From contig MU835016.1 in assembly GCA_029204225.1 (NCBI GenBank), positions 1 through 42,489 on the forward strand: DNA of 42,489 nucleotides, in the 5' to 3' direction. Positions 10,465 through 23,549 of the stretch are shown here, one piece after another. Every line of letters starts with the position of its first letter. Positions within the stretch are counted from its first letter, which is position 1. The position numbers and the translations under genes are program-made. The DNA comes from Diphasiastrum complanatum (Eukaryota; Streptophyta; Lycopodiopsida; Lycopodiales; Lycopodiaceae). The notes under the pieces are model-generated. The model was not told the origin of the DNA, did no database searches, and was given only the letters and a program-made list of their open reading frames with translations.

Positions 10465-12240
10465 CTAAACAACCTGAAAGGCTGTTAAGACATGAGCAGC
10501 TTCCTTTTGACAGTCCTCGATTGTAGGTGCAACGCTTACACCGTACTGGGCATAGGTTCTGATCAACTCTTGCCAAAATCTATATGCATCATCAAGAGTA
10601 TACGGCTCAAGAGTGAATTGTCATCACAAAACACGAGAATCAACAAATTACAAACAATGATAGTAATATAAAATGAATCAGAATGAAATGAACTACAAAT
10701 GAATAGAATATTACCTTTTCAATATCTACATCCGTTTGTAAATTATACCATTCAAAAAATAGTTTTATATTGTACAGGACGAACCATGCACAACTAAAAA
10801 CGTCTTGTTGCTGTACACACTGCATATATAGAACGCAAATTAGTAATATAATGATAGAAATTTTATTTATGCTATGACGATACATTTGAATTTAAAAAGA
10901 AATACATGCATATCAGAGATAAATTGAATATACCTTGAGAGATTTAATGATTATCTCTCCAATTGAAGTTGTCGTTGTCGGTATTTCTCGAACGACATCA
11001 TGAAGTAGAGAATCAAATTCTCTATGTGTATTTGCAGCTGAGTTTAATTTTACACATAAAAAATTTGATACTCTCTCCTTATTTATCTTCACAGAAAGAA
11101 TGTTAGACTCCAATGCCAACTACAAGAACCAAAATACAAATATCAATAAATTCATATTTATAAAAAAATTCCATTCTTATTAAAGCAATGAAACATGCAA
11201 CAATCCAGATTAAAGTAACAAAAACAAAAGAGCAATCCTTACTTATTTTCATATGGAATCAAATAGAATTTCGTCATAGGACTGCACTCGATGAAATAGA
11301 CAGCCTTCTCAAAATTGGCTTCTTTCACCTTTATCGCTCCTATGAAAAATGGACTAACTACAAAAACTGTACCATGGGAATTGAAACTAATACTATTTTG
11401 CAAAAAAGACACTTCGGCCTCTACTATTGCATCTAAAATTTCTGAGGTCTTATCTTTTAGCTTGGCACAAAATTTGGGACCTAATCTAAAGCTTCTACAT
11501 GTATCTGGAAGAAAAAAATCAAAAAAGTTGTCGAGAAGATCAATTTTGTTAGCTAAGTAGGCCTCCTATTGATTATAATGGTCAGAATAAAAAAAAATCT
11601 GGGTTGGATCATATGGAATTCTCACAAAAAGATTATGTACAGGAGCAGAAACAGAAGTGGAAACAATATTTATAGATTTCTCTGTTATTTTGTCTAGCTC
11701 CTCTTGGATAATCAACACTTTTGGTGATGAAACCTGCTGAGGAGCTAGACGATTAAAAGAGGAGGAAGGGGTGAAGATTCTCGATCTGAGTCAGATTCTC
11801 CAGCATCTGATTTAGAGCTCAGGAAGACACGGGGTCTCTTGGCCAGGATACGTCTAGGAGGAAGGGAAGCAACTGGCCTTCGAGATCCAGCCTTCTTGGG
11901 GACATGATGCTTTCTCTTCCTCCTAGAGGTAGTAGGCACGTTGGTTCTATCCAGAGTCAGGTCTCTGGAGGTGCTAGCATTATCAACATGCAGACCAGAA
12001 TATTTGTCCCGAAGCCTTTTGAGAATGACGAAATCCTTTGGCATGATGGTGACACGCTTACCATGCACTGCCAAAAGACAAGTATCCTCAAAAAATTGGG
12101 ACATAAAATCTTCTGCAGCACCTTGTAAGGCCTGCATGGTAGTCACGGCAAAACGAACATTTAGCCCAAGTGACAGAGTGACATTCCAAACAGATCGGCT
12201 AAAAGGAGCTCTAGGGATCAACAATTCAGTTAATCTCTGG
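10465..12240 (-). pseudogene. Histone H3-fold / Ulp1-like protease fusion gene (module I)
   Basis: Exons (minus): E1 about 12240-11243, E2 11119-10934, E3 10819-10715, E4 10617-10465. E1 opens with a histone H3 fold (about 12240-11990): TELLIPRAPFSRSV, ALQGAAEDFMSQFFEDT, then HGKRVTIMPKDF and LKRLRDKY. The EDT...MPKD stretch matches canonical H3 at 15 of 19 positions. A basic NLS-like linker (SRRKRKHHVPKK) follows, then a C48-type protease: IPYEN at the end of E1, WHWSL (catalytic His) at the start of E2, KLNS, and QQDVFSCAWF in E3 (oxyanion Gln, catalytic Cys). Breaks: a frame change near 11760-11800, TAG at 11566, a 1-nt deletion just after WHWSL, and an acceptor mutated to AA before E4. 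The H3 N-terminal tail is not found. Predicted role (inference): chromatin-directed ubiquitin/SUMO-type protease. Confidence 0.7.
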
Positions 12241-12322
12241 TTCTGGGAAGTGTCTGGAACGTTCCTCGTTAAAAAAGCCAACATTGTCGCAAAATAGTTG
12301 AACTGTTGAACTATGCTGAAGT

Positions 12323-12488
12323 GTCGCATTTCAAGAAAAGCCGACACTGTCGCATTTGGAAAAAGCCGACACTGTCGCATTTCAAAAAAAGCCGACACTG
12401 CAAAAAAACATAGTTATTTCTGCAGATTGTTGCGATATTTAGTGTATTTCTGCATACTGTTGCGACACTTAGTTTATTTCTGCAGAGT
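12323..12488. repeat. Two adjacent minisatellites upstream of the H3-protease gene
   Basis: Three units of about 26 bp (GTCGCATTTCAAGAAAAGCC-type) occupy 12323-12399. Two full 30-bp units and a partial one, starting TATTTCTGCA, occupy 12415-12488. On the minus strand the first array is open and would add repetitive FLEMRQCRLF-type residues, which is unlikely to be real coding sequence. Confidence 0.85.
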
Positions 12489-13939
12489 TGTTCTAAATGC
12501 TAATTCATGGAAGTTCTTGAAGATGGCCAAGTCTTCAATGATCTTCAAATTATTGAACTTAACATCTGAACTTGAAATATGATAGGATTGGTTACCCTTT
12601 GCTGGAGATCAGCCGGAAGCCTGTTGTAGATGTTCTTCAAATAATATGGTTGTCTAAGTTATGATTCCTGCAGGTATCAGATGAGCAGACGTAGAAGCAA
12701 AGTTGGTTTCACCTGACCCTAGATCAACGATCAATAAACGTGCAGGAAGAATTTTGAATTAGAAATAGTCATTCACCAAGGAGACAATTGTGGGCTTTAT
12801 TTCCAACAATAATTTATGAACCATCCCTAGTATTTTTTCATATCTCTTTGTTAATATCATGGAAAATGGCAAACTGTGCACACAAGTCACTTTTTGGCCA
12901 TTCACCAAATGTTGTTTGCTATTTCCATGCACACATGATCACTTACATGCATGGTAAAAGATAAATTTATGTGGAAAAGATAAATAGATCTTACAACTTG
13001 CATTAGTAGAAAAGCTCTACAACTAATCACTTATCAATGGAATTCAGTACGCACTATCCATCTCATTGGGTCTAGAAGAGGATGGATATGATCATATCTA
13101 AAAATAAAATCAGGTTGCAATTATCATGGTCCTTTATCAAAAAATGTCCTATATAGAATACTTGTAGATTCACATAGCCAATTTATTTCATTAGAATAGG
13201 CAAGATAACAATATTAGCAAATCATAAAGAGATATCAACTAGATTGAATAAGATCCTATTATTTCATCAAGAACTCTAAGAGAACTTGCAAGCCGCTCAT
13301 GATCGATTCAATTTTCACTTTAGGTTTCAAAATTGGATCTCATCATCAATAGTCATGTTGCACATAGATGTGCCAAAACTAGTCATCATAACATCATGTC
13401 TAGCTCATAAAGACTAATTGTGTGAATCCAATACACTTGGATTGATGCAAATCGTAACAAATGCTACATCAAAGGCAAAAGTAGAAACTCAAGAACATAT
13501 CAATTATAGTGAATGCAATTATTATGATATTGATTTATGAAGTTTATATTATTGGACATAGGCTTGCATCTATGTCAATCAAGGAAAGAATAAAGAAATG
13601 CCCAAAATTGTAACAAAAGAATTTGTTCAAAATGCATAAAAAAGGTGATTCTACACATTCTTGAAACTGTGGAGGGCTATTGCCTATAATTTTCATAGAT
13701 TCCAAATTTGAGAGACTCATCTTCCTACCAGTAGACTAATTATTTTGATGAGTCTCAATAATTTGGACTCACTTGAGGATCGCCACATCATCACATGACA
13801 AATTAAAGCTCGTCCTTCTTGCAGCTCATTGGCAATACTATAAGCTACCTATGAGTCTAAATAATTTTGACTAGTCAAGGCGTATATCAAGTGACATGTA
13901 GCAGATCTATAGTTGCATGTTTGACCGATGCACTAGTCT

Positions 13940-14133
13940 CCACTTTTTGAGCTTCACTTTTAGTCAATAACATTGAGACTTGCATAAATAGTTGGGAGCA
14001 CTTATATGCTTGATAATACATCCATGAGACACATACATTCTCAATGAAAACGCTAGAGAAAAGATTTAGATTTTCCAATCACTGGTCTAAATTCTTGACT
14101 CATTCAAAATATTGAGAACTACTCATCATTTTT
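13940..14133. repeat. ~195-bp direct repeat, unit 1
   Basis: Repeated at 14386-14580 with about 12 differences. Both begin CCACTTTTTGAGCTTCACTT and end ATCATTTTTA. The spacer of about 250 bp is unrelated. No coding content, terminal repeats or target duplications are evident. Confidence 0.9.
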
Positions 14134-14385
14134 ATGAATCATCACTTTTCTTATAATCCTCTAATATTTATTAAGTACAAATTGATGATCTATCAACCAC
14201 TAATGTTTAGAATCTTATGATTAGTCAATCATAATTCACTGGATTCCAAAAAACCACATCTAATTATTAAAGGATACTAGAGTACATGTCCAACACAACT
14301 TTGGAAATATAATAATCATTCTAAAAAGTATTTTTGCAACTAGATTCTTAACAAAAATGCAAGTTATCCAAATTCTATGATCAGG

Positions 14386-14580
14386 CCACTTTTTGAGCTT
14401 CACTTTTAGTCAATAACATTGAGACTTGCATAAATTTTTGGGAGCACGTATATGCTTGATAATACATCTATGAGACACATACATTCTCAATGAAAACGCT
14501 AGAGAAAAGTTTTAGATTTTCCAATTGTTAGTCTAAATTCTTGACTCATTCAAAAGATTGAGAACTACTTATCATTTTTA
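14386..14580. repeat. ~195-bp direct repeat, unit 2
   Basis: Second copy of 13940-14133, same orientation, 446 bp downstream. See the first unit for content. Confidence 0.9.
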
Positions 14581-16315
14581 AGATATAAACTCATTTCATA
14601 GATAATGAAAAAAAGATTTCAAATTTTCTGAAAAATTTCATTTTAGCTCATTTTACATAATTCAAAATTCCTAACGAAAATACTGTTAGTACAAAAGACA
14701 ATCAAAATCAAAAAATTAAAATAATGTTCAGTTTCTAATTCCACTATACCAATGTCCATCTGGCGCATGCAAAGCACACTACATTAGTCACAAAACGTGA
14801 TTACGGAATTTTTAACGTAAACTTCTATTTTACGAAAATTGTCAACCAATATTTCTAATTTGTGATCCAACCGTCAGAGCACATGCGTAAGACCACTCAA
14901 ATCAACTGTAAATCCCTCTTGCATGTCAGAAACACTTTCAGAATCAACATGCAATCAATTCATGCAAGCACAGTCCCACAATTTAGGGAAAAGACTAGCA
15001 TGCAATCAGATCAATTATAGATTTTGCCAATTTTGCTCACAAAACTACCAAAATTTCAAACGGCCATAACTTGAGCACCAAAATTAGGCGCTGTAAAGCA
15101 CATACGGAAGGAGATCAAGTGACCGAGATGCTTGCCACACTATTTTACCACCTAGGCTTCACACGTGTGAGAACAGAGCGTCTGAAAATCTGTAGTACGG
15201 TGCACTTCCTCAAGGCCATATGTTCTAAAACGTGCAAACACCTCCTATAGACCAAAACTGAAGTTGACAACACTCTTAAATGGTCTATTAGACTTCCGTG
15301 AAGCATTCATACAGGTCCTAAGAAGCAGTATAGGCTGAGAACGAAGATTTTTGGTTTTTGGAAGGGCTATTTAGCTACAAATTTGATTGAGATGGAGCAT
15401 AAGCCTTTGGCCACCAAAACACATCTATGATAGCTTTTTAGAGAGGCCAAAAGTAGTACCAAACAAGATGGATTGGTTCCATGCATGATCCTTTTGTGGA
15501 TTGCAAGCAATCTACCCCCGAAAATCATCAAAAAAAGGTTATTTTTTTGGCTTTTGTCGGCCTTCTACATCACCAATTCTCTGAAATCTTGGCTTTAACT
15601 TCAGGGACATCTTCAAAAGACTTTGATTCAACTTTTTGAAAGCTCTACAAGGCGTTTACGGCATCCTACTAAGCAAAAATGATGATTTTTAGCTATTTTC
15701 AGATTTTTTTCTTCACCATAAAGTGGAAATTCATGACATGTGTTTTACAGCAAGAATCTGTCCAAGCCTCGGTATAGCCCTCACATTAGATGCAGTATTC
15801 TAAGGTCTGTTTTGAGGCCAACAATAAATTACATTCAATATTCCGTGGTCTGTTCCGAGGTCTATTTCAAGGCCTCACTATATGCTAAAATCTCACATAT
15901 CCATCAGTTTTCCTTTGATATCCCACATCTTTTAATGGATGTCGGCTTTTGAAAAATCATGCATTGTAAAACTTTTCAACTAAAAAATGTTGCATTTTAA
16001 AATCACACAATTATCAAAGATTGCCGATTTGTATATTCCCTAGCCTTGTTAAAGAATAGTGCATTGAACGAAATTATTTTTTATCTGCTAAATTATACTC
16101 ATCTAGTTAAAAGATTCTATAAGTCTCCAAACATCGACATAATTGGCATCGAACTACTTTTCTTGGGCGTCAACCTATAAGCTCGTTCCAACACTAATTT
16201 TCATTGTATCCATATAAGATCTCCATAAATTTATGAAATTGCTACCTCTAGAAAATAGTGGGATCCCATAGTCATAAGTTTTCGAGGGTTAATATTCCAA
16301 TGTCCCCTTGCCTAG

Positions 16316-16735
16316 ATCCCTAACCTCCAAACCCTAGACCCTAGACCCTAAAGTACCCAAAACCCTGAACCCTAGACCCTAAACCCTAAATCTTAGACCT
16401 TGAACACAAAATCTATAATTCTAAATCCTAGATCCTAGATCCTAAACCTTAAACCCTAGACCCTGGACCCTAAACCCTAAATCCTATATCCTATACCCTA
16501 TACCCTATACCCTATACCCTAAAACCTAAACCCTAGATCCTAAACCCTAAACCCTAGACCCTATATCCTAGACCCCAAACCTAAACCCTAGATCCTAAAC
16601 CCTATACCCTAAGCCCTAAACCCCAAATCCAAAATGTTAAATCCTAAACTTTGAACCCTAAATCCTACCCTAGACCCTGAACCCTAAACCCTAATCCTAA
16701 ATCCTAAACCCTAAGCTCTAACCTCTAAAATCCAA
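16316..16735. repeat. Interstitial telomere-like array B
   Basis: Counterpart of the array at 1310-1690. It contains a local, more regular run of the variant unit CCCTATA (about four in a row near 16490-16515) that copy A does not have. Its boundaries with the flanking DNA match those of copy A. Confidence 0.85.
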
Positions 16736-16945
16736 GCCGGTTACCAGACCTTTAATTCAATCACTCATCCCGATAAAATTATGTTAATGGGTTATGTGGT
16801 GTATGTCGATGAATAAACCGATAACATGATTCTGGTTGATATGCTTAGCGATAGTCTTAATTTGTTATATGTGTATTTAATTTGTTTATCACATGTTGCT
16901 CTCTAATTTTGTTTATGATCCATTGTTATTTGACAAGGTGGACTG

Positions 16946-17161
16946 ATGCAAATGGCGAGTTCACATTTTTCTTCTTCAAATGATGAGGCTGGACCATCAC
17001 AAATTGGATTACAGACCTGGCTACACCAGAGAATTCGATGCCCATGTACACGATGTAAGTATGCAGTGCGACGAGAGCGATGTACTACTATATCACATGT
17101 TCACTTGTATGGACAAAGAGATAGTCATGAGTTTTATGTATCTATGTTTCACTACGCTTGA
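16946..17161 (+). pseudogene. CACTA-type transposase-associated domain remnant (copy B)
   Basis: Same segment as at 1887-2075, with the better-preserved core IRCPCTRCKYAVRRERC and a following HLYGQRDSHEFYV stretch. This could correspond to the HL..GF..Y part of the En/Spm transposase-associated domain. It stops after about 71 residues, and no downstream transposase is visible. Confidence 0.45.
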
Positions 17162-17926
17162 TGTTTGCAAACACACACATTGCTAATGATTGCATGCACA
17201 TTTATCTTGTATGTATTTGGGGATCTTCACGATTGACTATGTATTGTGGATTTCAGGATATTCTTTAATTACCCAATTCTCTTGCAAATCTATTCATAGA
17301 TACATTTTTCGCCCTCACGCACTTGCTCTCTTCTCCTCTCTCGGTGTCTCTCTCGCTCTCGCTCCGTCTCTCACTGCTATAGACATACAGTGACAAACTG
17401 CTATAGCGAGCGAAGATCGAAGACTATCTGGGAGACATGAAGTACGCAGAACGAGTTCGGTGAATACAGAAACGTCGAGCAGCCGGATTGCCAAAATCTC
17501 GTTTTGCACTGCAGGTGCAAATGAAGAAACCCAAAACTGAGTGCCTTACACATGCGACTTCTGATTTCTTTCAAACTACCGATGTGCTGTATTCACCAGC
17601 CGCTGGTCGGGAAGAATGCAGCAACGAATTCGAAAACATTTTCAGCCACGGTGTCCAATCAGATGACTGCTGCAGCGGAATATCAGAAGCTGCTCATTCC
17701 AAGATGACGATCATGAGCAACAATATGATAACGAATGCATGCGGTCGTTATTGAAAGTTTTGAGATCCTGGGAACAAAAGCAGGAATGCAAGCGACGCAG
17801 ATATTCTAATTTGGCTGTGGAGGTTAAGAATAGGTCAGTTTTAGATCATCTAAATACTTTTAGTATTAAAAAAAGCATCTTATTTTCTTTGCGGATGGTT
17901 GATGTTGTGTCATAATTTCTATTCTG

Positions 17927-18096
17927 CAGTTCCCAGATCAGTCTAGTTCGGCTCCACATAATTGTAGCACCCTAGCATTTCAGGGTGCTGGCAGGGCAGG
18001 CGGGTGGTTGGCAGTTCCCAGATCAGTCTAGTTCGGCTCCACATAATTGTAGCACCCTAGCATTTCAGGGTGCTGGCAGGGCAGGCGGGTGGTTGG
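17927..18096. repeat. 85-bp perfect tandem duplication across the MITE left end
   Basis: Two apparently identical 85-bp units, 17927-18011 and 18012-18096. Each contains 14 bp of host intron, the 9-bp target site and the first 62 bp of the MITE. Host flank is included, so the duplication must have followed insertion. It creates a third copy of the target site at 18026-18034. Confidence 0.92.
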
Positions 18097-18343
18097 TGCC
18101 AAAGTCACTTGGCAAAGGTGGCACTAGGAGTTGGGCAAGTGGCACTGGACAATTTCACACCCACTTGCACACATGTGATTAATTAAGTGGGTTCAGTTAT
18201 ATATAGGTACTGATTTATCTCAGAGATATGCTTATGAGATAAACCCAAGTGCCACATGGCACCAGGGCAAGCAGTTTAAAAAAAAAAAAAGCCCTCCCTG
18301 CCTGGCCCACTCTACGCGGAAGGTGCTAAAACTAAGAGGAGCC
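17950..18343. mobile_element. MITE with 22-bp TIRs and 9-bp target duplication
   Basis: The left end GGCTCCACATAATTGTAGCACC and the reverse complement of the right end, GGCTCCTCTTAGTTTTAGCACC, match at 17 of 22 positions. The element is flanked by identical 9-bp direct repeats GTCTAGTTC at 17941-17949 and 18344-18352. Copy A has the empty site with a single GTCTAGTTC (near 2926). A 9-bp duplication fits Mutator-like (MULE) non-autonomous elements, and no coding capacity is seen. The left 62 bp plus flanking host DNA are duplicated in tandem (85-bp unit), so the original element was about 309 bp. Confidence 0.88.
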
Positions 18344-19377
18344 GTCTAGTTCTTCATTAACAGCAGTCGTGTGAATTTATTGCATGCTGCAAAAATGTAA
18401 TGGAGGTCTGCCCGGAAGCCCTTGCACAATTCCAACGTGAAGTACAAGAGGAAATTCTCGCCCTCATTTGAGGAAAAAACTTGACTTGGGATCCAATAGC
18501 CGCCACAGAAAACTGTATTGACGACTGCATTGGAAAGGGCTTAGTATATGCTGGGAAACAGCAAATTAAAGAATCGCTCTTTGCTGCAGTTGTACGCGCA
18601 CTATATAAGCCGGAACGGCCCGGCCATAAAAACAAGCGGCGCAGAGACGAGAGAGCGAGAATGTCAGCACAGAGCTGCACTCAAAGATCGTATTGATGTA
18701 TATGCCTCTGTAGTCAGCCTATAAATCTCTGGACGAGCAGATCAATTTAGAAGACGTTAAGTGAATAGTAAGTTTACCTCTCATCCAGCGTATCTCGCTA
18801 ATGATTGTTGCTCTTGTTTGACAGATAAACTGGGAGAACCTAACTTCAATTTTCAAAATGTATGTGAAACATACACAGAAGCAATTTGAGGTTCGAAATT
18901 GTGCACATGCTTGTGCATTCCGAGAGTGAAAATTGATTGGTTCGACGGTGCTCTAGGAGAACGGAAACATCCGTGTGAAAAATCTAAGCAATTCGCAGTA
19001 TCCTATGCAAGTGACTGATCAGTAGCAGCTTTTACAGGCTTTTGTGATTGCTCAAGTTAAGAGACAAGCTGAAAAGCAAATCAGACGTGTTTACTTCCAA
19101 CCCAGCTTTTGTGAAATTATGTGATTCACTGATGAAGTCCGCTGAGACGATTTCAATGGAATACAGTCTAACATTTGGCCTTATTGGTACTCTAAATCTT
19201 TCAATGTCAATGGAAACTTGTCAAGAATTTTTGCATTCTTGCTACCACAAAACATTCGTGTGGTCTCAGGTTGTTGATATGGCCAGCAATACCGAGTGGC
19301 ATGGCTATAGATTAAATAGCATAGTTTCCCTTCTTCAAATTGCAATTGAAAATATTCTAGTTCAAGATTATATTCTC

Positions 19378-19800
19378 TTGAAGTACGCAGAACGGGTTCG
19401 GCGAGTACAGCAGCCGGATTGCCAAAAAAACTCGCTTTACACAGCGCCGCTAGCAGGTCCAAATGAAGAAGCGCTAGCCACAACATGAGGGCCTTACACA
19501 TCCGAATTCTCATTCCTTTCAAACTGCTAATGTGGTGTATTCACCAGCCGCAGCTTGTGAAGAGTGCTGCAAGGAATTCGAAAACATTTTGAGCTTGACT
19601 GCACCAGCGGAATCTCAGAAGCAGCTGATTCCAAGGATGATGAGCAACAATTTGATAACGATTACATGCGGTCATTATTGAAGGTTTTGAGATCCTGGGA
19701 ACACAAACAGGAATGCAAGCGACGCAGGCAATATTCTAGTTTGGCTATGGAGGTTGGACATCGATCAGTTTTAGATCACCTACGTTCTGTTGGAACATGA
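19378..19800 (+). pseudogene. Unrecognised gene, copy B2 (truncated)
   Basis: Counterpart of A2. The same TTG-for-ATG junction with the upstream copy is present at 19378, so the tandem duplication is older than the segmental one. The first exon is broken by several small indels near 19425-19470 and 19595 and ends at RSVLDHLRSVGT (stop about 19798). Nothing of the later exons remains, and AT-rich repeat DNA follows. Confidence 0.6.
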
Positions 19801-19825
19801 TTTGGGATGGTTGCTTTAATTTGTT

Positions 19826-22620
<2,795 letters not shown>

Positions 22621-23091
22621 ATGTAGAAATGAAATTTTCGTATTAGTTACTAATATGTATTATTTATTATATATTGCAAATATTGTGAAAAACATCTAGC
22701 CAATTTATATCTACCAGTTCTACGTGTTATTAGCTATTTTTTGAAATCATGTTACGTTGGGTGTGTTTCATTCGTGTTATCAATAATTTGATATATTATA
22801 ATATTGTGTAAACTTGATCATAGACGATTTAGTATCAATCGCAGTACTGTGTTTGGGTAAAATTGCTACATGTGTACAAAGAATGGTCTTCAATTCCAAC
22901 CGTTGTATAGTGACATCTTGGAAGCTTGTTGTTCACGTAACGTTAACAAGTCGTGTATGGTGTATATGACTACCATATGCGTAATATTACGGGGAAAAAA
23001 ATTCAATCATCATATATATGTTTTTATTACTTGAAGATGTTGATTTTGGAAACCGTTTAAATGATACAGTAGTTAAAAGAAAATATACACA

Positions 23092-23097
<6 letters not shown>

Positions 23098-23145
<48 letters not shown>
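23098..23145. repeat. TA microsatellite, about 23 units
   Basis: Second uninterrupted (TA)n tract, about 1 kb after the first, a spacing close to the local repeat period. Confidence 0.95.
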
Positions 23146-23549
23146 TTATTATTTAAATATGTTGATTTTGAAACCTATTCAAATAATATAATAATCAATA
23201 AAAAAAATACAACTAATAATTTCTGAACATTGAATAAACACAATATATTATTACAAAATATCATTAGTTTCTGTATGAATACAATATATTTTAATAGTTC
23301 ATGATTGGTTGAATTGTTTTTGTTCATTCATTTGTTTTTTTGTACAATTCCATGAATTTGTTTAGTACCTTGCTCTTGTAGATCTTGGCAATCACAATAT
23401 CAATAATGGTTTTCATGTGTCGTAAAAACAACCCATCATCTTAAATACGTAAAATAATAAAGAACATTCGTAGCTTGTTTTTTCCATATCAAAGGAGTAT
23501 TATAAACGAGGTACTATAAACAAGATTCGCTATTGCAGGCCTAACACAA

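Larger units (their letters stand above)
12490..15000. other. No gene seen; non-coding
   Basis: AT-rich sequence with no convincing reading frame on either strand. The only clear structure is a direct repeat at 13940-14133 and 14386-14580. Confidence 0.5.
17437..19377 (+). pseudogene. Unrecognised gene, copy B1 (with MITE in intron)
   Basis: Orthologous by duplication to 2419-3957. The ATG at 17437 is kept, but codon 9 is TGA (17461-17463; copy A has CGA, a CpG-type change). A 1-nt deletion near 17702 shifts the frame. The intron before exon 2 contains a 394-bp MITE. Exon 2 shares the internal TGA of copy A1. Clearly non-coding in this state. Confidence 0.6.
15008..19815. repeat. Segmental duplication, copy B
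   Basis: This is the second copy of the block at 1-4397, in the same orientation. It differs by a 394-bp MITE inserted at 17950, an expanded CCCTATA run near 16480-16515, a TGA in the first gene exon at 17461, and a 1-nt deletion near 17702. After about 19815 it runs into unrelated AT-rich repeat sequence, so the second gene copy is cut short here, whereas copy A continues to about 5335. Confidence 0.9.

Noticed and set aside
10465-12240. CENH3 (centromeric H3) as the identity of the histone part
   Set aside because: LLIP fits CENH3, but loop 1 has canonical H3 length and the gene continues into a protease; left as divergent H3-like.
12300-12398. N-terminal extension FLEMRQCRLF... of the H3-protease frame
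   Set aside because: Encoded by a 26-bp minisatellite with no H3-tail features; the real 5' exon or start is probably elsewhere.
17985-18182. 65-codon open frame rich in Gly/Trp
   Set aside because: It lies inside the MITE and its 85-bp tandem duplication; the repeated residues are a by-product.
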